Assembly: GCF_900176205.1 (NCBI RefSeq)
Contig: NZ_LT859959.1
Coordinates: 6,283,001 to 6,347,000, forward strand
DNA: 64,000 bases
Direction: 5' to 3'
From: Bradyrhizobium sp. ORS 285
GTDB taxonomy: Bacteria; Pseudomonadota; Alphaproteobacteria; Rhizobiales; Xanthobacteraceae
Made by a program: the position numbers and the translations under genes. How positions within the stretch are numbered: the first letter of the stretch is position 1; each line of letters starts with the position of its first letter. Of this stretch, positions 44,092 through 53,300 are shown one piece after another. The notes under the pieces were generated by a model. It was not told where the DNA came from, ran no database searches, and worked only from the letters and a program-made list of their open reading frames with translations.

Positions 44092-45024
44092 TCACCACTC
44101 GGCTGGGCGCTTTGCCTGGATCACCCCAACGACTTCGTTGCCAGCTTCGTTGTACACCAGCTTGCTAAACGTATAGTTGTTGGCGCGCGCGATACCGCGT
44201 CCGTTCGGCGCCAACGCTCGCGAGGGATCTGTCGACAGAAACGGCCGCCAGTCGAAGCCGGGGCCGGTGTCCTTCACGGAGAGCACCAAATGCCCGTCCT
44301 TGCGCATCATCGTCGCTTCCACCTCGCCGCGTAAAGCCGGGCTTCGGCCACGACTGTCCAGCTCGCTCTGCCATCGGCCGGCGGCCAGCAGCGCAGCCTT
44401 GTTCTGCAAGCCGAACCGCAGCACGCCATGCTCGACGGCGTTCTGAACCAATTCATAGATTCCCTGAATGATCGCCTCGGGTTCGGAATGCAGGCTTGCG
44501 AGGAGACTGCAGACGCCTTCCACTTCGTGAGGGCGACTGAGCGACATCCGCATCACGACGACATTGCCGAATGCAGCCTGATGGACAGCGAGACGGGAGG
44601 ATACATTGCGTTGCCGGTCGACCTCCTTCTTGGCCGACTCCACAACCGACTTCACGAGCTCGATCGACGGCGGCTTCGTCAAATAGTAGAAAGCGCCGGC
44701 ATCGAGTCCGGCGGCAACATCCTCTGCGATGTTGGATCCCGTGAGCAGGATCACGGGCATGGCGCGAGTCGACGGCTCTCTCTTGAGCCGCCTCGTCAGC
44801 GCCAGGCCGTCCATGACCGGCATGATCCTGTCCGTGATGACCAGATCGGCCCGCGCCGGATTTTCCCGGAGCATCGCGAAGGCCTCGGCACCATCGCTCG
44901 ACGTCTCGACGAGGTAACCAAGCGAAGACAGCAACTGTTCGAGAAAGCTGAGAGAAAAGCTGTCATCGTCTACGATCAGGATACGCGTTCGATCTACGTC
45001 TTTTGAGCCGACGCTGTTGGGCAT
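44092..45024 (-). CDS. Response regulator fused to an anti-sigma-type ATPase domain
   Basis: The product is 310 residues. The receiver fills 13-135 with acidic D19-D21 (ILIVDDDSF), phospho-acceptor D65 (LVITDRIMP) and the K in YYLTKPP. The C-terminal 160 residues match the HATPase_c_2/RsbW-like fold: IYELVQNAVEHGVLRFG (N box), SVKDTGPGFDW (G1) and NGRGIARANNY (G2). No histidine phosphorylation site is seen, so it may be a phosphorylation-gated serine kinase or anti-sigma-like switch instead of a sensor kinase. The stop lies two bases before the kinase ATG, and the start is just downstream of the HlyD gene stop. Confidence 0.82.
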   Translation of the reverse strand: MPNSVGSKDVDRTRILIVDDDSFSLSFLEQLLSSLGYLVETSSDGAEAFAMLRENPARADLVITDRIMPVMDGLALTRRLKREPSTRAMPVILLTGSNIAEDVAAGLDAGAFYYLTKPPSIELVKSVVESAKKEVDRQRNVSSRLAVHQAAFGNVVVMRMSLSRPHEVEGVCSLLASLHSEPEAIIQGIYELVQNAVEHGVLRFGLQNKAALLAAGRWQSELDSRGRSPALRGEVEATMMRKDGHLVLSVKDTGPGFDWRPFLSTDPSRALAPNGRGIARANNYTFSKLVYNEAGNEVVGVIQAKRPAEW

Positions 45025-45027
45025 TGG

Positions 45028-46377
45028 TCAACGTTCGCTGAAGGCCGAGCTCAGCGTCCTCTGCAAGGGGGTTAAAATGTATTGCATGACGGTCTTCTGG
45101 CCCGTGATGATCTCGCAGCTCACCTCCATTCCAGGCAGGATCACCGCTCCCGGAGCTTTCGGCATCCGGGTGTCCAAAGGCCGAATCTTCACTCGATAGT
45201 AGTACTGTCCGCCGATCTGGAACGATGACGGCGAAATCGTTTCGACGACGCCCTCGAGGCTTCCATAGCGCGTGTAATCGTAGGCTCCCACGCGGATCTG
45301 CGCGGGTTGCCCCGGACGTAGATAACCGATTTCAGAGGATCGCACGTTGGTTTCCGCTACCAGCTCGGTATTGAGCGGCACGAGGGTAGCGAGCACCTGG
45401 CCGGACCCGACCACCTGGCCGACGGAATTCACATCGAGTGACTTGACCATGGCGGCCACCGGCGCCGTAATCGTCAGACGCAGCTTCCGATCATTTTTCT
45501 TGGCGATGTTCGCGTCGACGACGTTGAGATTGGCCTCGAGGTCCCTGATCTTGAGGGCTCGATTCGCGCGAAGCTCGGCGCCATAGCTGACCAGTTGCTT
45601 TTCGACCTCGGCCAACCGCTCGATGGCGGCCTGCTCCCTGGCCGATGCGGATTCGGCCGCCGAACGCGCTCGCACAACGCCCTGGCGCCGCTCTTCGGCC
45701 TGGAGGCCTGTCGCCACCCCCTTCCGCATCAATTCGTTGAAGCGGCGTGCCTCTCGTTCCGCGTTGTCCACCTCGTCCAACGCGCCTTTCAGCTGGATGG
45801 CAGCCGCCTCACGGTTGAACTTGGCCTGTGCGATCTGGCTCGAGAGACGTGAATACTCGTTCTTCTCCAGCGTCTTCGCCGCGGTGAATGCATTGGTGTT
45901 CGCGAGCTCCTCCACGGGGTGCTTTCCCGATGAGCTCTCGAATTGCGGCTCCTGTCCCTCGAACAGCGCAATCTGCGCTGCGATCTGTGCGCGCAGGTCG
46001 AATCTCTGCCGCTCGAGCGCGACATCATCCTCTGCGGTATTGGCGTCACGAAGGACGATCAACGTGTCCCCCTTCTTGACCATCGCGCCTTCACGAACGG
46101 CGATCCTCTCGACCATGCCGCCTTCCAGATGCTGGACCACCTGCTCTGCTCCGACCGGCGTGAAGCTGCCCACCGCCTGTGTGACCTCCTTGAGGTTGGC
46201 GAAGCAGGCCCAGACGATGCCGGCGGCGGTCGCGACCGCCGCAACCCATCCGAAAGACCGCGACAAGCGCACTGTCGCGCTCTCGCTTGCCATCGGCGGC
46301 AAAGCGATCGCGTCCATCAGGCGCTTGTCACGCTCGAACGCGACCCTGACCGTTGGAATGATTCCAGCATTCTTCAT
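45028..46377 (-). CDS. HlyD-family membrane fusion (adaptor) protein of a type I secretion system
   Basis: The product is 449 residues. It starts at the ATG overlapping the ABC gene stop (ATGA, 46374-46377), so translation is coupled. A single membrane anchor (SFGWVAAVATAAGIVWACFANL) follows a short cytoplasmic N-terminus. The lipoyl-like half motif reads HLEGGMVERIAVREGAMVKKGDTLIVL, a long hairpin helix covers about 130-300, and the second lipoyl and beta-barrel parts follow (ITAPVAAMVKSLDVNSVGQVV...LRPGQPAQIRVGAYDY). It bridges the ABC pair to the outer-membrane channel. The fold and length match the PrtE/HlyD class. Confidence 0.92.
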   Translation of the reverse strand: MKNAGIIPTVRVAFERDKRLMDAIALPPMASESATVRLSRSFGWVAAVATAAGIVWACFANLKEVTQAVGSFTPVGAEQVVQHLEGGMVERIAVREGAMVKKGDTLIVLRDANTAEDDVALERQRFDLRAQIAAQIALFEGQEPQFESSSGKHPVEELANTNAFTAAKTLEKNEYSRLSSQIAQAKFNREAAAIQLKGALDEVDNAEREARRFNELMRKGVATGLQAEERRQGVVRARSAAESASAREQAAIERLAEVEKQLVSYGAELRANRALKIRDLEANLNVVDANIAKKNDRKLRLTITAPVAAMVKSLDVNSVGQVVGSGQVLATLVPLNTELVAETNVRSSEIGYLRPGQPAQIRVGAYDYTRYGSLEGVVETISPSSFQIGGQYYYRVKIRPLDTRMPKAPGAVILPGMEVSCEIITGQKTVMQYILTPLQRTLSSAFSER

Positions 46378-48614
46378 GCGCGCCTCTCGTTCCGCGCGCG
46401 TCCGCCGGCCAGAAGCCGGGGGACGCCGCCATAGGACAAGTCGACGATGCGATCCGCTTCATCCAGGAAATCGGCGCGATGCGACACAAAGATGATCGTC
46501 CGACTGCCCCGGAACTCCACAATCGTCCGGCGCAGCAGGACGCCGAGGCTGCGATCCATCAGACTATTCGGAAACTCGTCAATCAGGACCAACTTGCTGT
46601 TTGTGAGGATTGCTCTCGCAAACGCGACCCGCAGCCGGAATTCATCGCCGAACCGCCGCGCTTCGTCGGCAGTGATGCAATGGTCCAGACCGCTCGCGAG
46701 TTGGCCGATATCCTCCTGGAGGCCGACGATTCTGAGCACTTCCTTCAGATTCCGGTCTGAAACCAGAGGATTGGCAAACAGCAGGTTGTCGCGGATCGTT
46801 CCGGGTACCAATGAAGGCTGTTGGGGGATGTAGGAGATCCGCCGGCGCAACTCCTCGACAGAAAACTGCCGGATGTCGACGCCGTCGAGCCGAATGGCGC
46901 CCAGGCCGATCTCCATCATGCCAAGGATCATCTTGAGGATGACCGATTTGCCGGTACCTGCTGCTCCGTGGAGCCCGATGACCTCGCCCGGGCGCACGTC
47001 CAGATCCAAACCGACGAAGACAGGACGGGTATCCGCCGCACGAAAACCGACATTGACGAAGCTCACCGCCCCCGTCAGGTCGCCCATCCGCTCCCGCGCC
47101 TTGAGCCGATCGAGTTCGGTCGGCATGTCCTTGAACTCGTTGACCTGGGAGACGCTCTTTCTGATCTGTTCGATACGAAGCACCGAGAGACAAAACGTGT
47201 GGAATGGAAGCAGGCAGCGAAGGCCGAGGATCGTCATCGCGAGCACCTCGACACCGCCCGCAATGCTGGATTTGACGGCCAGTCCCCGCATCACCATGAG
47301 CAGGATGATAGAACCTGAGAACACTGCCGAAGATGCGGCCTCGACCACCGCGCCAAGCTTCTGCAACTGAGCTTGCGCCGCCTGATCACGGCCGAATTGA
47401 TCGCTCAGGCGATTGGCCCAGACATGCTGCAAGCCCAGGTCGGAGATCACCTGCATGCGGTCGAATGTCTCGATCGCTATCCGCTGGGCCTCCGTAGCCT
47501 CGTCGGCGACCACCGAGATATGGACTCTGGCGAAACGCAGGCCGACGAAGAAGACGAGGCTGAAGGCGGCCATCGCGGCCACCAGAACCAGCGCGCTGTG
47601 CCAGTCGATCATTGCAACAATCGCCGCGTAGAACGGCGCCAGCGCCATATCCAGCGCCGCCGGACAGGCGGGACTGACGAGGAAGTCGCGAATCCCCTCG
47701 AACGACCGCATGCGCGCCGCCTGCGCCGCCGGCGGCGCTCTCTCGGACAGGAACGGCGGCAACCTCAATATGTGATCGAAGGACGCTGCGTTGACCAGAA
47801 ACTCCAGCCGATTAGCCACCCAGGACAGAATGTTTGAACGGAGCTGCGAGAGTTTTGCGTCCGCCACCAGGATCAGGATCAGCCCGATGGCGAGCATCGG
47901 CAGCGTGTCGAGCGCCGCGCGGCCGATCACTTCCGAAAATATCGTCGAGATCGCGACCGCCGACAACACGCCGAGCGCCGCGAGACAGAAGCTGATCGCG
48001 CCAAGCGTGAGCCAGATATTCCGGAACCGGCTCGTGAGCGCCGCAATCCAGCTCAGGCCGGTGTGGCCGCGGCGGGTCGCCGACAATGGGTCGACCACGC
48101 TGCGGAATGCGAAGGTGACGACGCGAAGTTGTCGCGACAGACCATCGATCTCGAACGGTTCAGGCCTGGCTCCGTCCACCAGCCGGAAGCGGCGTCCGGT
48201 TCGCGTGTCGGTCACGACGACGAATTTCTCGCCCCCCGATCGATCGCGGACCAGAAATGCGGGCTCGGTCAGAAGGAGATCCTTCGGAGCGGCCGAGCTC
48301 TTGACAACGTAGAAGCCGAGGTTGGCCATCGCGGTGACAACGATCGTCTCGCCATGCGTCAGTCGGCCGCGCGGCAGTGCTCCCAATACGTTCTTGAGCG
48401 GAAAATCGTGACCGCTGAAGATCACCAGAGCGGCGAAGATCTCGGCGGTTTTGTGCTCGAAGCCCTCCCGGGCGATGATTGCGGCAGCGGTGGTGACGGC
48501 CGCGCATTTCTGCTCGATCTCCGAAGGCGCCGCCGTCGGCGTCGCAACGGGCCGGTCATGGTTCTCGGCAGATGCAAACTCTTCAGCTCGGCTCAGCAAT
48601 GCGCGGGCGGTCAT
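46374..48614 (-). CDS. Type I secretion ABC transporter, ATP-competent half with a C39-like domain
   Basis: The product is 746 residues. Residues 40-175 resemble the C39-like domain of HlyB-type exporters without a catalytic cysteine (LLLTEPAFLVRDRSGGEKFVVV). A six-helix membrane domain spans about 195-470. The nucleotide domain has Walker A GAAGTGKS (550-557), Walker B LVLIDE (675-680) and switch H712 (FVSHR). The LSGGQ signature is replaced by FGDEF (655-659). It overlaps the second ABC gene by four bases and the HlyD gene by four. It should pair with the neighbouring degenerate half to export the repeat protein encoded upstream. Confidence 0.9.
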   Translation of the reverse strand: MTARALLSRAEEFASAENHDRPVATPTAAPSEIEQKCAAVTTAAAIIAREGFEHKTAEIFAALVIFSGHDFPLKNVLGALPRGRLTHGETIVVTAMANLGFYVVKSSAAPKDLLLTEPAFLVRDRSGGEKFVVVTDTRTGRRFRLVDGARPEPFEIDGLSRQLRVVTFAFRSVVDPLSATRRGHTGLSWIAALTSRFRNIWLTLGAISFCLAALGVLSAVAISTIFSEVIGRAALDTLPMLAIGLILILVADAKLSQLRSNILSWVANRLEFLVNAASFDHILRLPPFLSERAPPAAQAARMRSFEGIRDFLVSPACPAALDMALAPFYAAIVAMIDWHSALVLVAAMAAFSLVFFVGLRFARVHISVVADEATEAQRIAIETFDRMQVISDLGLQHVWANRLSDQFGRDQAAQAQLQKLGAVVEAASSAVFSGSIILLMVMRGLAVKSSIAGGVEVLAMTILGLRCLLPFHTFCLSVLRIEQIRKSVSQVNEFKDMPTELDRLKARERMGDLTGAVSFVNVGFRAADTRPVFVGLDLDVRPGEVIGLHGAAGTGKSVILKMILGMMEIGLGAIRLDGVDIRQFSVEELRRRISYIPQQPSLVPGTIRDNLLFANPLVSDRNLKEVLRIVGLQEDIGQLASGLDHCITADEARRFGDEFRLRVAFARAILTNSKLVLIDEFPNSLMDRSLGVLLRRTIVEFRGSRTIIFVSHRADFLDEADRIVDLSYGGVPRLLAGGRARNERRA

Positions 48615-50299
48615 AGCTTCAATCCCCGATATGTAACAAGCTGCTCGCCCAGCTTCGAACGGTCGAGTTCGAGTCCGTCAGACCGCAAGTGATAGTGGCG
48701 CGACGCACCTCCGGTCAGATTTTTATCATCCGAGACCAAGACGACCGTTGCGCGTCCGCTGATTCGCGCAAGGAAGCGATGCAGGTTCGCATAGGCCAAT
48801 TGGTCCAGTCCTCGGTCCACGTTGTCGAGCAGGATCACTCGGGGCCGATGCGCAAGCGCTCGAACGATTGCGATCTGTTGGCACAACGACGCGGGGATCG
48901 CTTCCACGATCTCTCCGAGAAGAGGCGTTTCGATGCCCTGAGGCAGTTCGTTGATCAGGCGATCCACGCCGAGCATGCCTGCGACGCCCAGGGCCTGCTC
49001 TACCGTGACCTGACCGAACCGCGTGATGTTGTCACGTATCGTTCCCTTGAGCATCGCGCCCGACGAAGTGACGAGGGCGATGCTCGCGTTGAGGGCCTGG
49101 AACGACAGCTCCTCGACGGGACGACCATCGACGTTGACGACGCCAGCCTCGGGCTTCTGAACGCCGGCCAGGATTCGCAATAAGGAAGCGAGCGCCTCTT
49201 CCGAGCGTCCCGAGATCGCGACGAAATCGCCGGCATTCAGCTGCAGATCGAGACCGGCATAGTGTTCGGTCGCAAGTCGGCTTTCGATCCGAAATCCGAG
49301 ATTGGCCGCGTCCAGCCTGCCGGCCGGAACGAAGTGCTCCCTCTCCGCCACGGCCCGCCCCGACTCGCGCGCGAGCAGCCTGACGATGATGTTCCGGCTT
49401 TCGCAAAGGTCTCTTGCCTGGATGAGAATGAAAACGACGCGCTGCAGCGGCCCCATGAGACGTCCCGCGAGCAGAATAACCGCGGCGACCGCGCCGATCG
49501 TCATCGAGCCGTAAGCGACACCGTACGCTCCGCACAATAACGCAACCACCGTGAGCGACTGATTGGAGGCCGAGATGCCGTTCATCAGCCGCCCCATCTT
49601 GATCGCCATCTTGTAATTGTAGCGAGCAAGGTCCGCCTGGTAGACCTCGTACTGGCGAGCGATGCGACCTTCGACGCCGATCGCCTTGATGGAATGAATC
49701 GCGCCGAGAACGCCCAGCAGGAAACTGTATCGCCGCTCGGTCTTCCGGGAGACGATCCGCGCCAGCCGGTTCATCTTCCTGCCATCGGCTGCAGTGATGC
49801 TGAGGCCAATCACGACGCTGATCGATATCGCGATGCCCGATAGCGGAGAGATGTAGAAGATCAGCGCGAGAATGAGAGGAACGAACGCGAGTTCGGCGAG
49901 CGCAATCGCCGTTTTCCCGCCGAAGTCCTCGGCGACCTGTCCGACCCGGCCGAAATAAACGATTGCCTGGGCCGCCCCGGCCTTCGCCGTTTCGGCCGCG
50001 CCCGCGCGAACCAGTTTCTCAAAAGCCGCCGAGACCAGCGTCTGGTTGTATTTCAGGGTTTCCTCGATGGCGAGAAAGGTCCGGGCGAGCCGCAAGAGCG
50101 ACTCGAGCAATGTGACCGCCAAGGCCGCGAACACGATGACCGGAAGAGTCGTCGTATTCGGATTTGGCAGGATCCGGTTGAAGATGATCTGAGCCGTCAG
50201 TGGGACGCACAATCCGAGAACGTTCAGCGCAAGTGTCATTGCGACGAGCGTCGAATTGAAGCCGATTCTTCTCCTTTCTCTCTCGCTGACCGCTGTCAT
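48611..50299 (-). CDS. Type I secretion ABC transporter, catalytically degenerate half
   Basis: The product is 562 residues: six helices in about 15-300, then a nucleotide domain that has lost the key residues. The Walker A position reads GRSEEALAS (364-372, no lysine), the signature is IPASL (468-472), Walker B ends VILLDN (488-493, Asn for the glutamate), and the switch position is VSDDKN (Asp for His). The fold is still recognisable (AIVRALAHRP, DRGLDQ). It overlaps the other half-transporter by four bases, so a heterodimer is strongly implied. It lies 22 bases after the repeat-protein stop. Confidence 0.88.
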   Translation of the reverse strand: MTAVSERERRRIGFNSTLVAMTLALNVLGLCVPLTAQIIFNRILPNPNTTTLPVIVFAALAVTLLESLLRLARTFLAIEETLKYNQTLVSAAFEKLVRAGAAETAKAGAAQAIVYFGRVGQVAEDFGGKTAIALAELAFVPLILALIFYISPLSGIAISISVVIGLSITAADGRKMNRLARIVSRKTERRYSFLLGVLGAIHSIKAIGVEGRIARQYEVYQADLARYNYKMAIKMGRLMNGISASNQSLTVVALLCGAYGVAYGSMTIGAVAAVILLAGRLMGPLQRVVFILIQARDLCESRNIIVRLLARESGRAVAEREHFVPAGRLDAANLGFRIESRLATEHYAGLDLQLNAGDFVAISGRSEEALASLLRILAGVQKPEAGVVNVDGRPVEELSFQALNASIALVTSSGAMLKGTIRDNITRFGQVTVEQALGVAGMLGVDRLINELPQGIETPLLGEIVEAIPASLCQQIAIVRALAHRPRVILLDNVDRGLDQLAYANLHRFLARISGRATVVLVSDDKNLTGGASRHYHLRSDGLELDRSKLGEQLVTYRGLKL

Positions 50300-50321
50300 G
50301 TCATCCCTAGATAGTCCCCAT

Positions 50322-53300
50322 TCATAGATGGAGCCCGATGCTGCTGACGGTTTTCGCCGTGACTGCCGTGAGCAACGAGGTGCTTGTTCCGGTCGGCGTC
50401 GGCGTCGGAGTCACTGTTCCGGTCGTCGCCGCATGCGTGGTCGAAGTGGTGGACAAGAGCGAGGTTGTTGCTGAAGTCGTCGAGAATGATGATGTCGGCG
50501 TCGTGCTCGTGCTTGTGGTCGGAGAAAGCAGCAAAGTGGAGGTGGTCGTGGCCGGCGTGACCGATGGCGACGTTGTGCTCAACGATGCGGTCGGGGCCAG
50601 CAACGACGTCGTCGACGCGATGGAGGAAGTCGAAACCGCGGTTGTCGTGGACGACGTCGTTGACGAAACTGATGGGGACGTGATCGACGTTGATGACGGG
50701 AGTAGCGAGGAGGTCAACGTCGACAAGGATGTCGCTGTGCCACCCGACGCCGAGGACAGGGTCGAGACGCTCGACATCGTCGGTGCCAACAGTGACGCTG
50801 TCGACGCCTCTGGAGCACTGGACGTCGGCAGCAGGTTCGTCGTCGACGTGAGGGAAGACAACGGCGATGAGATCGACGCCAAAGACGACGTCACATCGCT
50901 TGATGGCTGAAGAAGAGATGCGCTCGACGCCGTCGGCGCCAGAAGAGACGTCGTCGACGCCAGGGGCGCCGCGGCATCCAACAGCCCGCTCGTCGTCGAA
51001 GTGGTAAATGACAACAGCGACGACGTCGACGAAACGGACGTCACCAGCGGCAAAGGATCCACGCTAGGCAGTACTGATACGGTCGGTTCACCCGACGCGG
51101 GCAGCAGCGTTGACGTCGACGTCGCGGGCGCGGCGAGCGTCGGAAGCATGCTCGTGGGATCCTGCGCTGATGACAACAGTGACGAGGTCGACGTGGTTGG
51201 CACGACTGACGGGCTCAAGGCCAGGCCGATCGTATTCGTGAAGAAGTCGGCGCTGGCGATCGAGCTGCTGCTGAACAGCTCTCCAGTCCCGGAGGCAACC
51301 GTGACGGTCGGCGCGATGTCGGCCAAACCCGAGATCGAGTAATTGCCTCCGTTCAGCGTCGTGAGTTCGGTTGAAAGCGAAGTCGACAACATGCTTGCGG
51401 ATGACGCGACCTGATGGTCGATCGAGGTCAACGTTGCCGTGGCCCCACCGACGATCTGCGACAGGAGATCGTTGGCTGGAGCGCTGGAAGAAGACCCGAC
51501 GACGATATCCGACGCCGCCGGGTGACTCGCAACAAGATCCAAGGGCGAGATCGCCGCGGTTGGGACGGAGGCCACGGGCACCGACGACACTGGCGCGAGA
51601 AGGCTGTCGTTCACCGCGACGCTTGGGACGATGGAGCCCGAGCTGGTCGAGAGCACGTCGAGGTTTGCCACCGTGCTGACATCGATGTCGATATCGCGGC
51701 CGAGCAAGGACTCTACCGGATCGAGCGTAACCGCTGTCGCAGCGCCGGCAGTGCCGACCACCGGCACGTTGAGCAGCTGCGCTCCGACCGTCAGGTCCGT
51801 GTCCTGCGGCGCGTGGCCTGCCGGCGTGCCGGTCAGACCGCCAAGCACCGTGCCGACGCTGTCGGCCACGCCGTTCAGCACGCCCGTCACCGGCGCCAAA
51901 TTCGCCACCGCGCCGACATCGATGTCGATGTCGCGGCCGAGCAAGGACTCCACCGGATCGAGCGTCACCGCCGCCGCGGCGCCGGCAGTGCCGACCACCG
52001 GCACGTTGAGCAGCTGCGCTCCGATGGTCAGATCCGTGTCCTTCGTCGCGTGGCCTGCCGGCGTGCCGGTCAGGCCGCCGAGCACCGTGCCGACGCTGTC
52101 GGCCACGCCGTTCAGCGCGCCCGTCACCGGCGCCGCATTCACCACCGCGCCGACATCGATGTCGATGTCGCGGCCGAGCAAGGACTCCACCGGATCGAGC
52201 GTCACCGCCGCCGCGGCGCCGAGGTCACCGACCACCGGCACGTTGAGCAGCTGGGCTGCGATCGTCAGGTCCGTGTCCTGCGGCGACTGGCCTGCCGGAG
52301 TGCCGGTCAGGCCGCCGAGCACCGTTCCGACGCTGTCGGTCACGCCGTTCAGCGCGCCCGTCACCGGCGCCAAATTTGCCACCGCGCCGACGTCGATGTC
52401 GATGTCGCGGCCGAGCAACGCCTCCACCGGATCGAGCGTCACCGCCGCCGCGGCGCCGAGGTCACCGACCACCGGCACGTTGAGCAGCTGGGCTGCGATC
52501 GTCAGGTCCGTGTCCTGCGGCGACTGGCCTGCCGGAGTGCCGGTCAGGCCGCCGAGCACCGTTCCGACGCTGTCGGTCACGCCGTTCAGCGCGCCCGTCA
52601 CCGGCGCCAAATTTGCCACCGCGCCGACGTCGATGTCGATGTCGATGTCGCGGCCGAGCAACGCCTCCACCGGATCGAGCGTCACCGCCGCCGCGGCGCC
52701 GAGGTCACCGACCACCGGCACGTTGAGCAGCTGGGCTGCGATGGTCAGGTCCGTGTCCTGCGGCGACTGGCCTGCCGGAGTGCCGGTCAGGCCGCCGAGC
52801 ACCGTTCCGACGCTGTCGGTCACGCCATTCAGCGCGCCCGTCACCGGCGCCGCATTCACGACCGCGCCGACGTCGATGTCGATGTCGCGGCCGAGCAAGG
52901 CCTCCACCGGATCGAGCGTCACCGCCGCCGCCGCGCTGAGGTCGCCGACCACCGGCACGTCGAGCAGCTGCGCCGCGATGGTCAAGTCCGTGTCCTGCGG
53001 CGACTGGCCCGCCGGCGTGCCGGTCAGGCCGCCGAGCACCGTGCCGACGCTGTCGGCCACGCCGTTCAGCGCGCCCGTCACCGGCGCCGCATTCACCACC
53101 GCGCCGACGTCGATGTCGATGTCGCGGCCGAGCAAGGCCTCCACCGGATCGAGCGTCACCGCCGCCGCCGCGCTGAGCTCACCGACCACCGGCACGTTGA
53201 GCAGCTGGGCTGCGATGGTCAGGTCCGTGTTCTGCGGCGACTGGCCTGCCGGCGTGCCGGTCAGGCCGCCGAGCACCGTTCCGACGCTGTCGGTCACGCC

